Under the pieces are notes generated by a model. It saw nothing but the letters and a program-made list of their open reading frames with translations, was not told the origin of the DNA and did not search any database. DNA of 64,000 nucleotides from assembly GCA_041521345.1 (NCBI GenBank), contig JBGOHB010000001.1. The stretch is one strand, 5' to 3'. Both the position numbers and the translations under genes were made by a program. This DNA comes from Virgibacillus_N oceani_A. GTDB taxonomy: Bacteria; Bacillota; Bacilli; Bacillales; Amphibacillaceae. Of the stretch, positions 17,548 to 25,825 are shown piece by piece (positions within the stretch are counted from its first letter, which is position 1; each line of letters starts with the position of its first letter).

Positions 17548-17922
17548 ATGACACAGAAAACTGTTTATTCTCTCATCATAACTCTATTCTTTCTTACTTC
17601 ATGTCAGCAACCGGATGAAAAATTAGATATCATTGCATTTCATCCATCGGATTACGATGTCTTTCTACTGACAGACAAATCAGATACAAGCATAGAAGAA
17701 ATATATTTAGACGCTATTATTGAATTAAAAGCAAAATACCCCGATGAATTCAGTCAGGTTTCCTCTGAGGCAAAATCAAACCATGAAATTAATCTTACTA
17801 TAAATGAAGAACAAAACCCTATCTTATTAATTACTAAAAATGGACAGACAGTGAAAGAACTTGCAGGACCAACCTCAAAAACAGAAATCAAAAAGCATCT
17901 GGAGATGACGATGGAAAAATAG
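17548..17922 (+). CDS. small hypothetical lipoprotein
   Basis: 124-residue predicted lipoprotein, with a signal peptide ending in the lipobox FLTSC. The mature part (KLDIIAFHPSDYDVFLLTD, then ITKNGQTVKELAGPTSK) hints at a thioredoxin-like fold without the CxxC active site, but no family is recognised. The ATG at 17548 lies 6 bases after AAAGGTG, and a GTG at 17539 overlaps that site. It shares a bidirectional terminator with the pdh operon. Confidence 0.7.
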   Translation: MTQKTVYSLIITLFFLTSCQQPDEKLDIIAFHPSDYDVFLLTDKSDTSIEEIYLDAIIELKAKYPDEFSQVSSEAKSNHEINLTINEEQNPILLITKNGQTVKELAGPTSKTEIKKHLEMTMEK

Positions 17923-18020
17923 AAAGGGAGCCTTTCTTCTTCCGTAAAAAAATATAATCAGATCAACAGCCAGCGACAGTTATACGTAAGTATGAGAAGA
18001 AGATCATGATAAAATAGAAA

Positions 18021-18056
18021 AAAACCGATGAGAAAAATATTCCCATCGGTTTTTTC
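18021..18056. terminator. bidirectional terminator of pdhABCD and the convergent lipoprotein gene
   Basis: AAAACCGATG pairs with CATCGGTTTT across a 12-base loop, flanked by A and T tracts. Confidence 0.85.
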
Positions 18057-18097
18057 TATATTTTGAAACAGTAGCTTTTCCAGCAATGATTACTTTA

Positions 18098-19504
18098 TTA
18101 CATCGTGTGAACTGGAGTGCCCAGCGCTACATCTGCTGCCTCCATTGTAATTTCACCCAAAGTTGGATGTGCATGGATAGTTAAAGCAATGTCTTCAGCA
18201 GTCATTCCTGCTTCAATGGCCAACCCAACTTCTGCAATCATGTCACTCGCATTTGGCCCTGCAACCTGGGCACCGATTACTAAACCGTCTTCTTCACGGG
18301 TAACCAGTTTTAAGAATCCGTCAGTACTATTTAGAGAAAGTGCTCTTCCGTTTGCCGCAAATGGGAACTTAGATGCTTTCACCTTGTAGCCTGCATCTTT
18401 TGCTTCTTTTTCATTATAACCGACAGTAGCTAGCTCAGGATCGGTAAATGCCACTGCTGGGATACCGATGTAATCAATCACGGATTTTTCTCCGCTGATC
18501 ACTTCTGCTGCTACTTTTCCTTCGTAGGAAGCTTTGTGAGCCAGCGCAGGGCCGGCAACAACGTCACCGATGGCATAAATATTATCAACACTTGTACGGC
18601 ACTGATCATTTATTTTAATAAGCCCTTTATCATCTGTTTCGATTCCTGCCTGCTCAAGCCCTATTTCTTCAGTATTTGGACGACGGCCAACAGTTACAAG
18701 CACGCAATCAGCGTCCACAGTTTCTTCTTTCCCTTTTACTTCATACGTTACAGTTACACCATCTTCTTTTTCTTCTACACCTTTAGCCATAGCTTCGGTG
18801 ACAACCTGTACATCTTTTTTCTTCAGTTGCTTTTTAACAACCTGGGTCATTTGTTTTTCAAAACCGCCGAGAATATCTTTTGCACCTTCCAAAATGGTAA
18901 CTTTTGAACCAAAGTTTGCGTATGCAGATCCGAGTTCGGTACCTACATATCCGCCGCCAATGACAACCATTTTTTCAGGAATCTTTTCCAGGCTAAGTGC
19001 GCCAGTTGAATCAAGCACACGGTCAGAAAACTTAAAGCTTGGAATTTCAATCGGTGAAGAACCTGTTGCGATAATAGCATTATTAAAAGTATAGGTCTGA
19101 GAATTTTTTTCATCCATTACCTTTGCTGTATTTTTATCAACGAAATAAACTTCTCCGTTTAAAATGTCCACCTTATTTCCTTTTAAAAGACCCTCGACCC
19201 CAGAAGTCAGCTTATTCACAATGCCGCCTTTCCATTCTTGTACTTTTGCAAAGTCGATGGATACATTTTCTGTCTTGATACCCAATTCTTCATTGCCAAA
19301 AGCCTTTTGCGCCATGTGTCCGGCCTCGATTAAAGCTTTAGAAGGAATACACCCTACGTTTAAGCACACACCGCCTAGTGCTTCTTTGTCAACGATGGTT
19401 ACTTTTTGCCCCATCTGTGCTGCCCGAATTGCAGCCACATAGCCGCCAGGGCCAGCTCCTACAACTAATGTGTCTACCTCAATCGGAAAATCTCCTACTA
19501 CCAT
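18098..19504 (-). CDS. pdhD: dihydrolipoyl dehydrogenase (E3)
   Basis: FAD enzyme that reoxidises lipoamide and passes electrons to NAD+, as the E3 subunit of pyruvate dehydrogenase. At 468 residues it has the FAD-binding GAGPGGYVAA, the redox disulfide C47/C52 in GGVCLNVGCIPSK, the NAD-binding GGGYVGTELG and the C-terminal HAHPTLGE with the catalytic His. It is the last gene of pdhABCD, starting 4 bases after pdhC. It probably also serves 2-oxoglutarate and branched-chain dehydrogenases. Confidence 0.97.
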   Translation of the reverse strand: MVVGDFPIEVDTLVVGAGPGGYVAAIRAAQMGQKVTIVDKEALGGVCLNVGCIPSKALIEAGHMAQKAFGNEELGIKTENVSIDFAKVQEWKGGIVNKLTSGVEGLLKGNKVDILNGEVYFVDKNTAKVMDEKNSQTYTFNNAIIATGSSPIEIPSFKFSDRVLDSTGALSLEKIPEKMVVIGGGYVGTELGSAYANFGSKVTILEGAKDILGGFEKQMTQVVKKQLKKKDVQVVTEAMAKGVEEKEDGVTVTYEVKGKEETVDADCVLVTVGRRPNTEEIGLEQAGIETDDKGLIKINDQCRTSVDNIYAIGDVVAGPALAHKASYEGKVAAEVISGEKSVIDYIGIPAVAFTDPELATVGYNEKEAKDAGYKVKASKFPFAANGRALSLNSTDGFLKLVTREEDGLVIGAQVAGPNASDMIAEVGLAIEAGMTAEDIALTIHAHPTLGEITMEAADVALGTPVHTM

Positions 19505-19508
19505 AGTT

Positions 19509-20783
19509 TTACGCCTCCATCATGATTAATTGTGGATCGTTCAGCAATCGTTTGATTTGGTTTAGCGCCAGTTGTGCAGTTGCACCATCAATAATACGGT
19601 GATCAAACACAAATGATAATGCAAGTACCGGTGCAACTACAACCTCGCCGTTTCGGACAATTGGCTTCTCTGCGATACGTCCAATACCCAAAATGACAGC
19701 TTCAGGGTAATTCAATACAGGTGTAAACCATTGTCCTCCTGCTGAACCAATATTTGTTATTGTATTTGAAGCACCTTTCATCTCTTCAGAAGTAAGTTTA
19801 CCACTTCGGGCTTTTTCTGCCAATTCATTAACTTCATTTGAAATATCAAAGACAGATTTGCGGTCAGCGTCTTTTACTACCGGTACTAGTAACCCTCTAT
19901 CTGTATCTGCTGCGATACCGATATTATAATAATGCTTATGAATGATCTCTTCTGTTTCATCATCCATGGCTGCATTAAGAATTGGATATTTTTTAGAAGC
20001 CGATATCAGGGCTTTTACAACATATGGTAAATAAGTTAATTTAACTTCTTGCTCTGCTGCAATTTCTTTAAATTTCTTGCGATGTGCCACCAGGTCGGTT
20101 ACATCTACTTCATCCATTAATGTAACATGTGGTGCTTTCGTTTTTGAGTTCACCATTGCATTTGCAATCGTTTTACGGATACCTGACAATTTTTCTCTCG
20201 TTTCAGGGTAAGCACCTTCCGGAACAGCAGCTGCTGCAGGCGCTTTTTCTTCCTCTGTTGCCTTAGAAGCAGCAGCAGGTTTTTCACCGCTTAAGAATTG
20301 ATCCACATCTTCATTTGTTATCCGGCCATTTTTGCCAGTGCCCTCTACTTCTTTTATATTCACATCATTATCACGGGCATATTTTCTTACAGATGGCATG
20401 GCAATGACTCGTTTGTCATTTTCATCATCTGTTTTAGGCTCAGGTTTTGTTTCTTCCTGCTTATCTTCTTTTTCTTTGGAAGCGGGTTCTTCTGATTTAT
20501 CTTCTTCTTCAGATGCTTCTTCTTCAGCGTCATCATCCTCATAGCCTTCTGCATCAAATGAAATGAGTGTATCACCTACAATTGCTACAGTGCCTTCTTC
20601 CACATGCCGTTTTTCAACCGTTCCATCTACAGGGGATGGGATTTCGACAACCGCTTTATCATTTTGAACCTCACAAAGCACGTCATCCTCTTTTACTTCA
20701 TCGCCTTCATTAACGAACCATTTTACAATTTCACCTTCGTGTATCCCTTCACCGATGTCAGGGAGTTTGAAGTTAAAAGCCAT
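19509..20783 (-). CDS. pdhC: pyruvate dehydrogenase E2, dihydrolipoamide acetyltransferase
   Basis: 424-residue core subunit that transfers acetyl groups to CoA. One lipoyl domain (residues 1-78, lipoyl lysine K43 in QNDKAVVEIPS) comes first, then a very acidic linker. The peripheral-subunit binding domain is near residues 130-165 (MPSVRKYARDNDVN), followed by an Ala/Pro-rich hinge and the catalytic domain with DHRIIDGA. It is the third gene of the pdh operon, 23 bases after pdhB. Confidence 0.97.
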   Translation of the reverse strand: MAFNFKLPDIGEGIHEGEIVKWFVNEGDEVKEDDVLCEVQNDKAVVEIPSPVDGTVEKRHVEEGTVAIVGDTLISFDAEGYEDDDAEEEASEEEDKSEEPASKEKEDKQEETKPEPKTDDENDKRVIAMPSVRKYARDNDVNIKEVEGTGKNGRITNEDVDQFLSGEKPAAASKATEEEKAPAAAAVPEGAYPETREKLSGIRKTIANAMVNSKTKAPHVTLMDEVDVTDLVAHRKKFKEIAAEQEVKLTYLPYVVKALISASKKYPILNAAMDDETEEIIHKHYYNIGIAADTDRGLLVPVVKDADRKSVFDISNEVNELAEKARSGKLTSEEMKGASNTITNIGSAGGQWFTPVLNYPEAVILGIGRIAEKPIVRNGEVVVAPVLALSFVFDHRIIDGATAQLALNQIKRLLNDPQLIMMEA

Positions 20784-20806
20784 GTTTTCTACCTCCTATC
20801 TCATTT

Positions 20807-21784
20807 TTAAAAGTTCATTACTGCATTAACTTTTTCTATGACGTCTTTATGGTTTGGAAGCCAAATCTCTTCTGCTTCGGAAAATGCATAAACAGTATCT
20901 GGAGCTGTGACGCGCAAAACAGGTGCTTCCAGATGCAGAATTGCTCTTTCCTGAATTTCTGATACCACATTGGCAGCAACTCCGGCTTGGCGCTGCGCTT
21001 CTTGAATAACTACAGCACGATTTGTTTTTTCAACAGATTCGATGATGGTTTCCATATCAATCGGTGATACAGTACGAAGGTCAATGACTTCTGCATTCAC
21101 ACCATCTTCTTCAAGTTCTTCAGCAGCTTTTAGCGCAGTATGAACCATTGCACCATAGGAGACAAGGGTAACATCGTTTCCTTCTCGTTTTACTTTCGCC
21201 TTTCCAAGTTCTACGGTGTATTCTTCTTCAGGAACTTCTTCACGGAAAGAGCGGTACAGCTTCATATGCTCTAGGAAAAGTACTGGATCATTATCACGAA
21301 TGGCAGAAATCAATAACCCTTTTGCTTCATAGGGGGTGGAAGGAATAACTACTTTTATTCCCGGCTGTTGCGCGATTAAGCCTTCTAGTGAATCCGCATG
21401 TAATTCAGGTGTATGAACACCGCCGCCAAATGGAGCACGAATGGTTATTGGTGAAGTCCATCTTCCGCCTGAACGATAACGCATACGAGCCATTTGTCCA
21501 TTAATCGAATCCATCGTTTCATATACGAAGCCGAAAAATTGAATTTCCGGTACTGGCCGGTAACCCTGTAATGCTAAACCGATGGCCAATCCGTTGATCC
21601 CTGATTCAGCCAGTGGTGTATCAAATACGCGTTCTTCCCCGAATTCTTTTTGCAAGCCTTCCGTGGCTCGGAATACACCGCCGTTTTGACCAACGTCTTC
21701 CCCAAACACAAGCACATTTTCATCATTTTCAAGTTCAGTGCGCATTGCATCTGTGATTGCTTGAATCATTGTCATTTCTGCCAT
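20807..21784 (-). CDS. pdhB: pyruvate dehydrogenase E1 beta subunit
   Basis: 325-residue partner of PdhA that forms the thiamine diphosphate-dependent E1 heterotetramer. Family stretches are FGEDVGQNGGVFRAT, FDTPLAESGI and PFGGGVHTPELHADS. It begins 3 bases after the pdhA stop, so translation is probably coupled. The length and N-terminus (MAEMTMIQAITDAM) fit the family. Confidence 0.97.
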   Translation of the reverse strand: MAEMTMIQAITDAMRTELENDENVLVFGEDVGQNGGVFRATEGLQKEFGEERVFDTPLAESGINGLAIGLALQGYRPVPEIQFFGFVYETMDSINGQMARMRYRSGGRWTSPITIRAPFGGGVHTPELHADSLEGLIAQQPGIKVVIPSTPYEAKGLLISAIRDNDPVLFLEHMKLYRSFREEVPEEEYTVELGKAKVKREGNDVTLVSYGAMVHTALKAAEELEEDGVNAEVIDLRTVSPIDMETIIESVEKTNRAVVIQEAQRQAGVAANVVSEIQERAILHLEAPVLRVTAPDTVYAFSEAEEIWLPNHKDVIEKVNAVMNF

Positions 21785-21787
21785 GAT

Positions 21788-22870
21788 TTATTTCGACTCC
21801 TTTTCTTTATATTCTTCCATTTGCTCTTGTAAATTGGCTGGAAGTTCTTCATGCATATTTTCAATCAGATCTGTAACCTTCTGTTTTGGATAATCATCCG
21901 CTTTTTTAATCGCTTTTTTAATATCTTCTTTTGCAGCTTCAATAACTTCATTTTCTTCTTCTTCTGACCATAGATTTTTCTCTTCCAGATATTTACGGAA
22001 ACGAACGATAGGATCTTTTTTCTCCCATTCATCATCAAGATCATCCGTACGATATCTTGTAGGGTCATCCCCTGCCATCGTATGAGGGCCATAGCGATAG
22101 GTCAATGTTTCAATCAGCATCGGTCCTTCGCCGTTTATCGCACGTTCACGGGCATGCTTTGTAACTGCATAAACAGCTAATGGATCCATGCCATCTACTT
22201 GAATACCTTCTATACCTGCAGCCACAGACTTTTGAGCCAGTGTTTTTGCAGCTGATTGTAACTCCACCGGTACAGAAATAGCAAAATAGTTATTTTGAAT
22301 GAAGAAAATTGCCGGAGCGGCATATGCACCTGCCATGTTAATTCCTTCATAGAAATCTCCCTGGGACGTCCCGCCATCTCCTGTATAGGTCACGGCAACA
22401 TTTTTCTTTCCTCGTTTTTTCATACCCAAAGCGACACCTGCAGCCTGTACAAACTGTGCGCCGATAATAATCTGCGGGCTTAATGCCTGTAAATCATCCG
22501 GCATCTGATTTCCATGAAAATGTCCCCTGGAGAACAGAAATGCCTGGTACAATGGAAGTCCCTGCCAGATTAACTGAGGCACATCACGATATCCGGGCAA
22601 AAGAAAATCGTCTTGTTCCAAAGCAAACTGACTTGCAAGCTGTGATGCTTCCTGACCTGCAGTAGGTGCGTAAAAACCAAGACGTCCCTGACGATTTAGT
22701 GCAATGGAGCGCTGGTCTAATATACGGGTATACACCATCCGTTTCATCAGCTCTTTTAAATCATCGTCACTTAATTCAGGCATATCCTTCTCATTAACAA
22801 TTTTCCCATCTTCGTTTAGAATCTGGAACATTTCAAATTGATTTTCTACATTTTCCAAAACCTGTTTCAA
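21788..22870 (-). CDS. pdhA: pyruvate dehydrogenase E1 alpha subunit
   Basis: 360-residue subunit that binds thiamine diphosphate. The cofactor motif runs from GDGGTSQGDFYEG to the paired asparagines in FIQNNYFAIS. The phosphorylation-loop region of mammalian E1 is represented by RYGPHTMAGDDPTRYR. The start is TTG at 22870, 7 bases after AGAGGTG. It leads the pdhABCD operon and is followed by pdhB after 3 bases. Upstream it is separated from ykyA by that gene's terminator. Confidence 0.97.
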   Translation of the reverse strand: MKQVLENVENQFEMFQILNEDGKIVNEKDMPELSDDDLKELMKRMVYTRILDQRSIALNRQGRLGFYAPTAGQEASQLASQFALEQDDFLLPGYRDVPQLIWQGLPLYQAFLFSRGHFHGNQMPDDLQALSPQIIIGAQFVQAAGVALGMKKRGKKNVAVTYTGDGGTSQGDFYEGINMAGAYAAPAIFFIQNNYFAISVPVELQSAAKTLAQKSVAAGIEGIQVDGMDPLAVYAVTKHARERAINGEGPMLIETLTYRYGPHTMAGDDPTRYRTDDLDDEWEKKDPIVRFRKYLEEKNLWSEEEENEVIEAAKEDIKKAIKKADDYPKQKVTDLIENMHEELPANLQEQMEEYKEKESK

Positions 22871-23202
22871 AACGGGTCACCTCTTCCTTTCTTATATCCT
22901 TATAGTGGTATATTTTTAGCTTTCCCAAAACCTGAAAAAATCTGTACTATATTCTCCTATTCTTGTACCCTTTTTCAAGCTGCATTAATCATATAATGCT
23001 GACAGATAAAACTGTTACATAAATAAAACGGAATGAATTAGTACAATCGATCCTAGTTTAAATAGTAGTATATTACTCACAATAGGTCAATTACTTTGAT
23101 TTAATTTATTTATTGTTTGTGTAATTACAGAAAGCGTTTTATTTCATCTGTTACAACCAAATTATAAAGCTGTATTAATATCTGGCCTGAAGTATTAAAA
23201 AA
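22871..23202. promoter_or_regulatory. pdhA upstream region
   Basis: No gene is seen in these roughly 330 bases. They should hold the pdh promoter. AGAAAGCGTTTTAT near 23130 has the central AAGCGTTT of a catabolite-responsive site but mismatches at both ends, so it is only a weak candidate. Confidence 0.25.
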
Positions 23203-23237
23203 ACGGATCATGGACATCATTCCTGTCCATAATCCGT
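23203..23237 (-). terminator. terminator downstream of ykyA
   Basis: ACGGATCATGGACA pairs with TGTCCATAATCCGT across a 7-base loop. On the minus strand the stem is followed by a T run. Confidence 0.8.
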
Positions 23238-23284
23238 TGAAATTTAGATATGATGGGTGAAAGTCACCTTAATTAAGGGGATAA

Positions 23285-23971
23285 TTAACTTTCCTCTTCT
23301 TCCGACTCTTCTTTCAGTTCATTTTCTTCATAAGTCACATTAATATCCGCCACATCATAAAAGTCCTTTTTCAAATCATTATACGCTACCGTATATTCAT
23401 TAAACTGTTCATTATAATCAAGTACGGCCTGATAGCTTTCATTAATACTGTTTATTTGCTCATTCAGCGATTCCTGCTCTGTGTCCTCTTGCTGCAGCAT
23501 GCTATAGAGTTCTTTTTCTAATTCAAGGGAATTCATATAAGCATCAAATAGTTCATAATAGGCGCTATAGCGATTTTCCATCACATTATACATTTCTTCG
23601 GCATTATCTTGTACGCCTTCATCCAATTCCGCAATTAACTCCTCTGTCATTTGAAACGATTCCTGTGACGCTTCGACACTTTCTCTTTCCTGTGTAATTT
23701 TTTCGGAACGTTCATCAATGACTTCTAATGCTTCTTCTGAAAGCGTCTGGATTTGCTCAAATTCTTCCATATCGAGCTGGATTATTTCACTGTATAATTC
23801 CTGCTCTCTTTGCTCCAATTCAGTGATTTGCTCTTGTTGCTCTTCAAACGCTGCTTCCTGAGCAACCGCTTCTTCCAAATGACTATGTATTTGCTCCTCT
23901 GTACTCTCGCTGTTGCAAGCTGACAAAAGAACAAAAGATGCAACAATAATTGTAAATTTAGTTTTCGTCAT
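23285..23971 (-). CDS. ykyA: YkyA-like coiled-coil lipoprotein
   Basis: 228-residue predicted lipoprotein. The signal peptide ends at the lipobox LLSAC. The mature part is almost wholly helical and glutamate/glutamine rich, with long coiled-coil stretches such as QEQITELEQREQELYSEI. Size, layout and position between def and pdhA match B. subtilis YkyA, annotated there as a putative cell-wall binding lipoprotein. The ATG follows GGGGGAAAATA. It has its own terminator before pdhA. Confidence 0.82.
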   Translation of the reverse strand: MTKTKFTIIVASFVLLSACNSESTEEQIHSHLEEAVAQEAAFEEQQEQITELEQREQELYSEIIQLDMEEFEQIQTLSEEALEVIDERSEKITQERESVEASQESFQMTEELIAELDEGVQDNAEEMYNVMENRYSAYYELFDAYMNSLELEKELYSMLQQEDTEQESLNEQINSINESYQAVLDYNEQFNEYTVAYNDLKKDFYDVADINVTYEENELKEESEEEES

Positions 23972-24189
23972 TTATTTTCCCCCTAAACATACTTCATGTC
24001 TCTATTTCATTTTACCAGTATAACATGTTCTACCGTGATATAATATAGTGAACCGCCTGCCAATTTGCTAAAATGTAAAGAGAGTTCTATTGCAAATCTG
24101 TAATTAATATATGTATATTATGTTAAAATATGAAATGGTGAAATGAAAGTAATTTGGCGTTATTTATTTTTTGGGGAGTGACAAATATT

Positions 24190-24741
24190 ATGATAAAAAT
24201 GAAAGATGTTGTTCGGGAAGGCCATCCGTCTTTAACAACAGTTGCTGAAGAAGTTACTATTCCTATAAACAATGAAGATAAAAAACTATTGGATGAAATG
24301 CTGACATTCTTAAAAAACAGTCAGAATGAGGAATTGGCTGAAAAACATGAGTTGCGTCCGGGAGTCGGTCTTGCTGCACCACAGCTAGGCATGAATAAAC
24401 GACTGATCGCTGTCCATTTTGATGATTTAAACGGGAAGCACTACAGTTATGGATTAGTTAATCCGAAAATAATCAGCCATTCTGTTGAAAAAGCCTATTT
24501 AGCAGGCGGGGAAGGCTGCTTATCTGTTGATCGCAATGTAGAAGGATATGTTCCGAGAAACGCACGGATTACAGTAAAAGCAACGGATCAAAACGGTGAA
24601 CAGGTTAAGCTCCGGTTAAAAGGATATGCCGCCATCGTTGTACAGCATGAAATTGATCATTTAAACGGAATCATGTTTTATGATCATATTAATAAAGAAA
24701 ACCCTTATGCGGTCCCTGATAATGCAAAAGCAATTGAATAA
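24190..24741 (+). CDS. def: peptide deformylase
   Basis: Metalloenzyme that removes the formyl group from nascent proteins. 183 residues with all three motifs: GVGLAAPQ, EGCLS (metal Cys) and QHEIDHLNG (metal His pair and catalytic Glu). The long insertion before motif 1 is typical of the class II enzyme of Gram-positive bacteria (DefB/YkrB-like). ATG 24190 lies 9 bases after GGGGAGTG. A second ATG three codons on is possible, while the frame upstream contains the ribosome site. It is divergent from ykyA, as in Bacillus. Confidence 0.97.
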   Translation: MIKMKDVVREGHPSLTTVAEEVTIPINNEDKKLLDEMLTFLKNSQNEELAEKHELRPGVGLAAPQLGMNKRLIAVHFDDLNGKHYSYGLVNPKIISHSVEKAYLAGGEGCLSVDRNVEGYVPRNARITVKATDQNGEQVKLRLKGYAAIVVQHEIDHLNGIMFYDHINKENPYAVPDNAKAIE

Positions 24742-24753
24742 AATATTTTTAAT

Positions 24754-24790
24754 GAGAGCTTAGTCCTGATTTGACAGCTCTTTTTTTCTT
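24754..24790 (+). terminator. terminator after def
   Basis: GAGAGCT pairs with CAGCTCT across a loop of about 15 bases, followed by TTTTTTTCTTTTT. Confidence 0.75.
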
Positions 24791-25005
24791 TTTGTAAGAA
24801 TGGTGTATAAGAATCCTCCCCTTGTAAAAAATAAACATAAAGTAGTCTCACGGCAGGTTTATAGAGCTAATTAATAAATTTTTATTACAAATAACGTATT
24901 TTTATTTCCAAATTTCTCAAATCATACTATACTATATAGTAAGAGGGATTGGACGGTAGAACGTTTTTGTTGCTTTTCTTAAAAATTCGAAGGGAGCCTA
25001 TAATT

Positions 25006-25116
25006 ATGTTAAAACGCCTGAGAGAAAAGCTCAAGAAACGCTGGAAAGATTTTATTGGACGTGGACAGGTACCTACAACTTGCAAAAATACTACCAATGA
25101 TATTACCAATCGTTAG
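25006..25116 (+). CDS. small basic protein, 36 residues
   Basis: ATG at 25006 follows AAGGGAGCCTATAATT. The product starts MLKRLREKLKKRWKDFIGRG and ends TTNDITNR: an amphipathic basic helix, then a polar tail with one cysteine. The ribosome site and codon use look genuine, but I do not recognise the family. A terminator-like hairpin (AAAACCC with GGGGTTTT) follows directly. Confidence 0.5.
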   Translation: MLKRLREKLKKRWKDFIGRGQVPTTCKNTTNDITNR

Positions 25117-25146
25117 AAAACCCGGCTTTTTGCTAAAGGGGTTTTT

Positions 25147-25272
25147 ATGGAAGCGTACTGTGCTTTCTTCAGAAACCCTTATTCTTTTGAGTGGAAACAG
25201 CCATTCGGCTTACCTAAAAGGTATGCATTGAACAACTTTACACTGGCAGATAGAAAAATTAAACCTTTTTAA
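25147..25272 (+). CDS. possible 41-residue protein
   Basis: ATG at 25147 is 5 bases after AAAGGGG. The peptide begins MEAYCAFFRNPYSFEWKQPF and continues GLPKRYALNNFTLADRKIKPF, an aromatic-rich composition unlike random AT-rich sequence. Its start lies at the foot of the hairpin after the preceding small gene, so it may instead be a chance frame. No family is recognised. Confidence 0.3.
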   Translation: MEAYCAFFRNPYSFEWKQPFGLPKRYALNNFTLADRKIKPF

Positions 25273-25342
25273 CTGCTGGCTATTTAGGGTACTATGGTTA
25301 TAAAGTGATTACGGATGTGAATTAATAAACGGAAATTAATCT

Positions 25343-25430
25343 CAGAAGACTTGGCTTGTCGCCACGCCTTAATGGCGAAATCCTTAGTTGCACTTATGCA
25401 GTAAGAAAGTTTTATACTTTCTTATCTGCA
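25343..25430 (+). repeat. hairpin repeat, first copy (second at 63861-63949)
   Basis: About 88 bases share most positions with the copy at the right end. Common blocks are ACTTGGCTT, TATGGCGAAA or AATGGCGAAA, CCTTAGTTGCACTTATGCA and AAGAAAGTTTTATACTTT. The 3' half folds as a hairpin whose base differs between copies in a way that keeps pairing. It lies 190 bases upstream of rpoY. Flanking sequence 25273-25342 and 25431-25612 shows no gene. Confidence 0.75.
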
Positions 25431-25612
25431 AAAAAAATGCATAGCTTTTCATATTTTAAAAGCAACTTCCTGTTTTGCAGCAAGTATTTCAGATAGCAGG
25501 CAAGTATAAAATGCATAACCGACATTATTTTGCAGATGGTGAAAAAACGGTATTCCCATCTGCTAAAAAGTATGACTAATGAATATAAGAAATATGTTAG
25601 GAGAGGGATAAA

Positions 25613-25822
25613 TTGATTTTTAAAGTATTATATCAAGAGTTAAGAGATGAAATTCCCGTTCGGGAACGTACCAAAGCTTTTTACGTAGAGGCAGACACAA
25701 TTAGAGAAGTCCGAAAAAAAATAAATGATCGTCATGTTAATATCGAGTATATCCATGCATTAAATGAAGCACATCTATCTTATGAAAAACAATCTGAAAG
25801 CTTTGCTGTGGAGAATGTATAA
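25613..25822 (+). CDS. rpoY: RNA polymerase epsilon subunit
   Basis: 69-residue small subunit of Gram-positive RNA polymerase (YkzG/DUF1447). It is recognised by MIFKVLYQELRDEIPVRERT and by its conserved position directly upstream of rnjA. The start is TTG at 25613 after AGGAGAGGGATAAA. The stop is 3 bases before the rnjA start, so the genes form one unit. Confidence 0.93.
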   Translation: MIFKVLYQELRDEIPVRERTKAFYVEADTIREVRKKINDRHVNIEYIHALNEAHLSYEKQSESFAVENV

Positions 25823-25825
25823 ATT

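Noticed and set aside
23127..23146. Catabolite-responsive site upstream of pdhA
   Set aside because: Only the central AAGCGTTT fits; both ends mismatch the consensus, so it is not claimed as a site.
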